NCBI GenBank assembly: GCA_020025545.1
Contig: JAHHRX010000044.1
Location: 1-6,794, forward strand
Length of the DNA: 6,794 bases
Origin: Oscillospiraceae bacterium
GTDB lineage: Bacteria > Bacillota > Clostridia > Oscillospirales > Oscillospiraceae
Reading direction: 5' to 3'
The translations under genes were made by a program, and so were the position numbers. How positions within the stretch are numbered: the stretch's first letter is position 1; each line of letters begins with the position of its first letter. Shown here in pieces: positions 4,913-6,794 of the stretch. The notes beneath the pieces are model-generated. The model saw nothing but the letters and a program-made list of their open reading frames with translations. It was not told the DNA's origin and did no database searches.

Positions 4913-5929
4913 TTACAGCATATGATTCTTCGGGTCGGCTGCATCCGAGAATGCGTTGCCGATCAGATAGAACGAAATTGTTACAAAGCTCAAAATAAGT
5001 GTGGGGTACAGCAGCTGATAACGCAGCGCGCTACTCATCATCACCTTGCGGCCTTCGTCAATCAGGTTGCCCAGACTGGGTACTTCGACGCCCAGACCCA
5101 AACCGATATAAGTGATAAACACTTCGCTGCCAATGGCTGCCGGAATCGTCAATGCCATGCGCAGCATGATGACCGATACCAGATACGGCAGCAGATTTTT
5201 CATCACAATGCGGAAGGTGGGTGTGCCCAAGCAGCGGGAAGCTACGTTATAATCACGATCTCGAATAATCAAAATCTGGTTACGAATAAAACGTGCCATC
5301 TGAATCCAGCCTGTCAGCGACATACCCAAAATCAGGGTTCCTACACTGGGGCTGGCAATGTAAGAAATCAAAATCAGCACAATCGTACTGGGGATATTAT
5401 CCAGAATGTTATACATTTCGGTAAACAGCCAATCCAGCTTGCGGACATACCCCCACAAAACACCAACCGTAATGCCTACGCCCGCCTCGATCATTGCCAC
5501 GCAGAATGCAATGGTCAAACTGGTACGCACACCTGTCCAGATACGCGCCCACAGGTCCTGACCGATTGCGTTGCAACCCCAGATAAAGCCTAGTTCACCC
5601 GGTGCAATATTGCGGTACGGCAAACCCGTTGCCGGATCAATATTGCAGTAATTGGGGTCCATCTGCCCCGGCAGATAAGGCTGAATAAAGGAGAATATCA
5701 AAAGTGCTGCCAGTAAAATCAACAGAACCACAGCAAAACGATTTTTCAAAAACGCCCGGAATGTACTGCCCCAATAAGAGTAATTGGAATAGGCCACCGC
5801 TTCGGCTTTTTCCTCGCTGAACGCCGCAGGGGTGAACAGTTCGCTTTCCTGCTCCGCCGTCAGCTGAACTTCTTCCATCGACTGGGTCAGCTTTTCTGCG
5901 TGGGCGTCTACAAAATGAAACCATTTCAT
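4913..5929 (-). CDS. oppC: Oligopeptide ABC transporter permease OppC
   Basis: This is an inner-membrane permease that forms the translocation channel with OppB. The 338 residues begin with a long cytoplasmic, partly acidic extension (1-60), longer than in many OppC proteins but like the Gram-positive AmiD type. The first membrane helix is at about 65-83, and an external loop with a GCNAIGQDLWARIWTGVRTSL motif follows (118-138). Further helices are near 139-160, 182-206 (with a Pro break), 253-275 and 305-328. The cytoplasmic EAA loop that docks on the ATPases is at 227-248, with G235 and the closing LLP. The chain ends in DAADPKNHML, a typical OppC end. The start codon overlaps the oppB stop by one base (TGATG) and is preceded by AGAAGGTGG, 6 nt away. 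oppD follows after 14 nt. Confidence 0.93.
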   Translation of the reverse strand: MKWFHFVDAHAEKLTQSMEEVQLTAEQESELFTPAAFSEEKAEAVAYSNYSYWGSTFRAFLKNRFAVVLLILLAALLIFSFIQPYLPGQMDPNYCNIDPATGLPYRNIAPGELGFIWGCNAIGQDLWARIWTGVRTSLTIAFCVAMIEAGVGITVGVLWGYVRKLDWLFTEMYNILDNIPSTIVLILISYIASPSVGTLILGMSLTGWIQMARFIRNQILIIRDRDYNVASRCLGTPTFRIVMKNLLPYLVSVIMLRMALTIPAAIGSEVFITYIGLGLGVEVPSLGNLIDEGRKVMMSSALRYQLLYPTLILSFVTISFYLIGNAFSDAADPKNHML

Positions 5930-6794
5930 CAGCGTCCACCTTCTTTCTTTCCAAAGCTGATGCGCGGGTCCACTAGTACCATCAGCAAATCACCCAGAAT
6001 CAGACCCACGATACCTACGCAGGCATATAACAGCACAATGCCCTGTACCATGGTGTTATCATGTTTTTGTACGCAGGTGACCAGCAGACCGCCCATACCG
6101 GGAATGCTATACAAACTTTCAATGTAAATGGAACCGACCACCGTATTCAAAAATCCGGAAGGAATATACTGAATCAGCGGAACCATTGCGTTACGGAATA
6201 TGTGCTTGAACGCAATTCCATTTTCGCTGACCCCCTTTGCACGAGCCAGACGCACATAATCCTTGTTGCTTTCGTCCACCATATAGCGGCGCAGCCACAT
6301 CGCATAAAATGCAATGTTTACAAGGCTCATCGACACAACCGGCAAAACCCAGTACTGCCATTTTTTTGCATTGAACAGCAGCCCTACATTCAACAGCTGG
6401 GTACCGTACATCTGAATATACAGGTAATACACTGCAACAGGGACAGCCTGAATCAGAACAATGATAGCCGTACCGATTTTATCCGGCAATCTGTCTTTGT
6501 ACCGTGCCATCAGCATACCCATCGGCAAGCCAATGATCAGCGCAACCAGCAAGCCCAACCCACCCATTTGCACAGAAATGGGCAATTTTTGCAGCAAAAT
6601 TTCCGTAACCGGCACGTTTTGCCGATATACATGGCTTACGCCCAAATCACCCTTGGTAAGCAGATCTTTCCAAAAATGGAACACCTGCACCGGCAGGGGG
6701 TCCAGCAGACCCATGGATTGCAGACCAGCCTGAATCTGCGCTTCTGACATTTTTTCATAGTTTGTAAAATACCCTTCTACGGGCATCAAACGAA
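5929..6794 (-). CDS. oppB: Oligopeptide ABC transporter permease OppB, 5' end off the window
   Basis: This is the partner permease of OppC. It is cut by the right edge: the frame stays open upstream of the TTG/ATG near 6789, where the visible chain reads RLMPVEGYF. That is the segment normally just after the first membrane helix, so roughly 20-25 residues are missing and those codons are not the start. The 287 visible residues hold the extracytoplasmic stretch with GDLGVSHVYRQNVPVTEIL, five membrane segments, the EAA loop (DYVRLARAKGVSENGIAFKHIF is the core, closing in AMVP), the SIPGMG motif, and the closing DPRISFGKKEGGR. The short first loop is that of ordinary OppB (about 306-310 aa). It lacks the large external insert of streptococcal AmiC, although the ATPases resemble AmiE/AmiF. 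No substrate-binding protein gene is visible; it should lie to the right or elsewhere. Confidence 0.92.
   Translation of the reverse strand, partial: RLMPVEGYFTNYEKMSEAQIQAGLQSMGLLDPLPVQVFHFWKDLLTKGDLGVSHVYRQNVPVTEILLQKLPISVQMGGLGLLVALIIGLPMGMLMARYKDRLPDKIGTAIIVLIQAVPVAVYYLYIQMYGTQLLNVGLLFNAKKWQYWVLPVVSMSLVNIAFYAMWLRRYMVDESNKDYVRLARAKGVSENGIAFKHIFRNAMVPLIQYIPSGFLNTVVGSIYIESLYSIPGMGGLLVTCVQKHDNTMVQGIVLLYACVGIVGLILGDLLMVLVDPRISFGKKEGGR

Noticed and set aside
2955..4925. A 656-codon plus-strand frame opposite oppF and oppD
   Set aside because: It covers two genes with complete ABC motifs on the other strand, is rich in His, Gln, Asn and Cys without any domain, and has no RBS; it is an antisense shadow.
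4901..5593. A 230-codon plus-strand frame opposite oppC, and similar frames opposite oppB
   Set aside because: Low-complexity His/Gln/Asn-rich composition and full overlap with clear permease genes mark them as shadows.

Overview
The window looks like chromosome of a low-to-mid GC, endospore-lineage Firmicute. A Clostridia member of the Oscillospiraceae/Butyricicoccaceae type is my best guess. The reasons are a protein with a Spo0A-type C-terminal domain, strong AAGGAGG-like ribosome binding sites, an RNase Z of the clostridial subtype, and peptide-transporter ATPases of the Gram-positive Opp/Ami type. Overall base composition is close to half GC. Genus cannot be fixed from the sequence alone.

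Layout. All protein genes are on the minus strand; one tRNA is on the plus strand. From the right edge, transcription runs leftwards through a peptide ABC-transporter cassette: oppB (5' end cut by the window edge), oppC, oppD and oppF. The junctions are tight (1-nt overlap, 14 nt, 3 nt). A 142-codon acidic protein of unknown function follows 33 nt after oppF. A GC-rich hairpin then precedes rnz (RNase Z, 306 aa, tRNA 3' processing). The stretch 1280-1440 is non-coding. A near-perfect bidirectional terminator at 1242-1279 separates rnz from a convergent plus-strand tRNA-Ala(CGC), which has a consensus-like promoter and an encoded CCA.

Left part. Divergent from the tRNA is a minus-strand pair: a 100-codon protein starting with GTG, then, 11 nt later, a Spo0A-like response regulator that runs off the left edge. 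The 0.16-kb divergent region carries promoter-like elements on both strands. Between and within them are three helically phased TGCGTC copies, one belonging to a 13-bp palindrome, which makes a candidate operator.

How the genes work together. OppB and OppC form the membrane channel and OppD and OppF the two ATPases of a peptide importer. No substrate-binding protein is visible. The RNase Z and tRNA genes are ordinary housekeeping genes. The most noteworthy parts are the divergent Spo0A paralogue with its small partner and shared control region, the unknown acidic protein between opp and rnz, and a terminator whose T-tract faces against the surrounding genes. I found no CRISPR array, insertion sequence, phage gene or obvious novel defence system.
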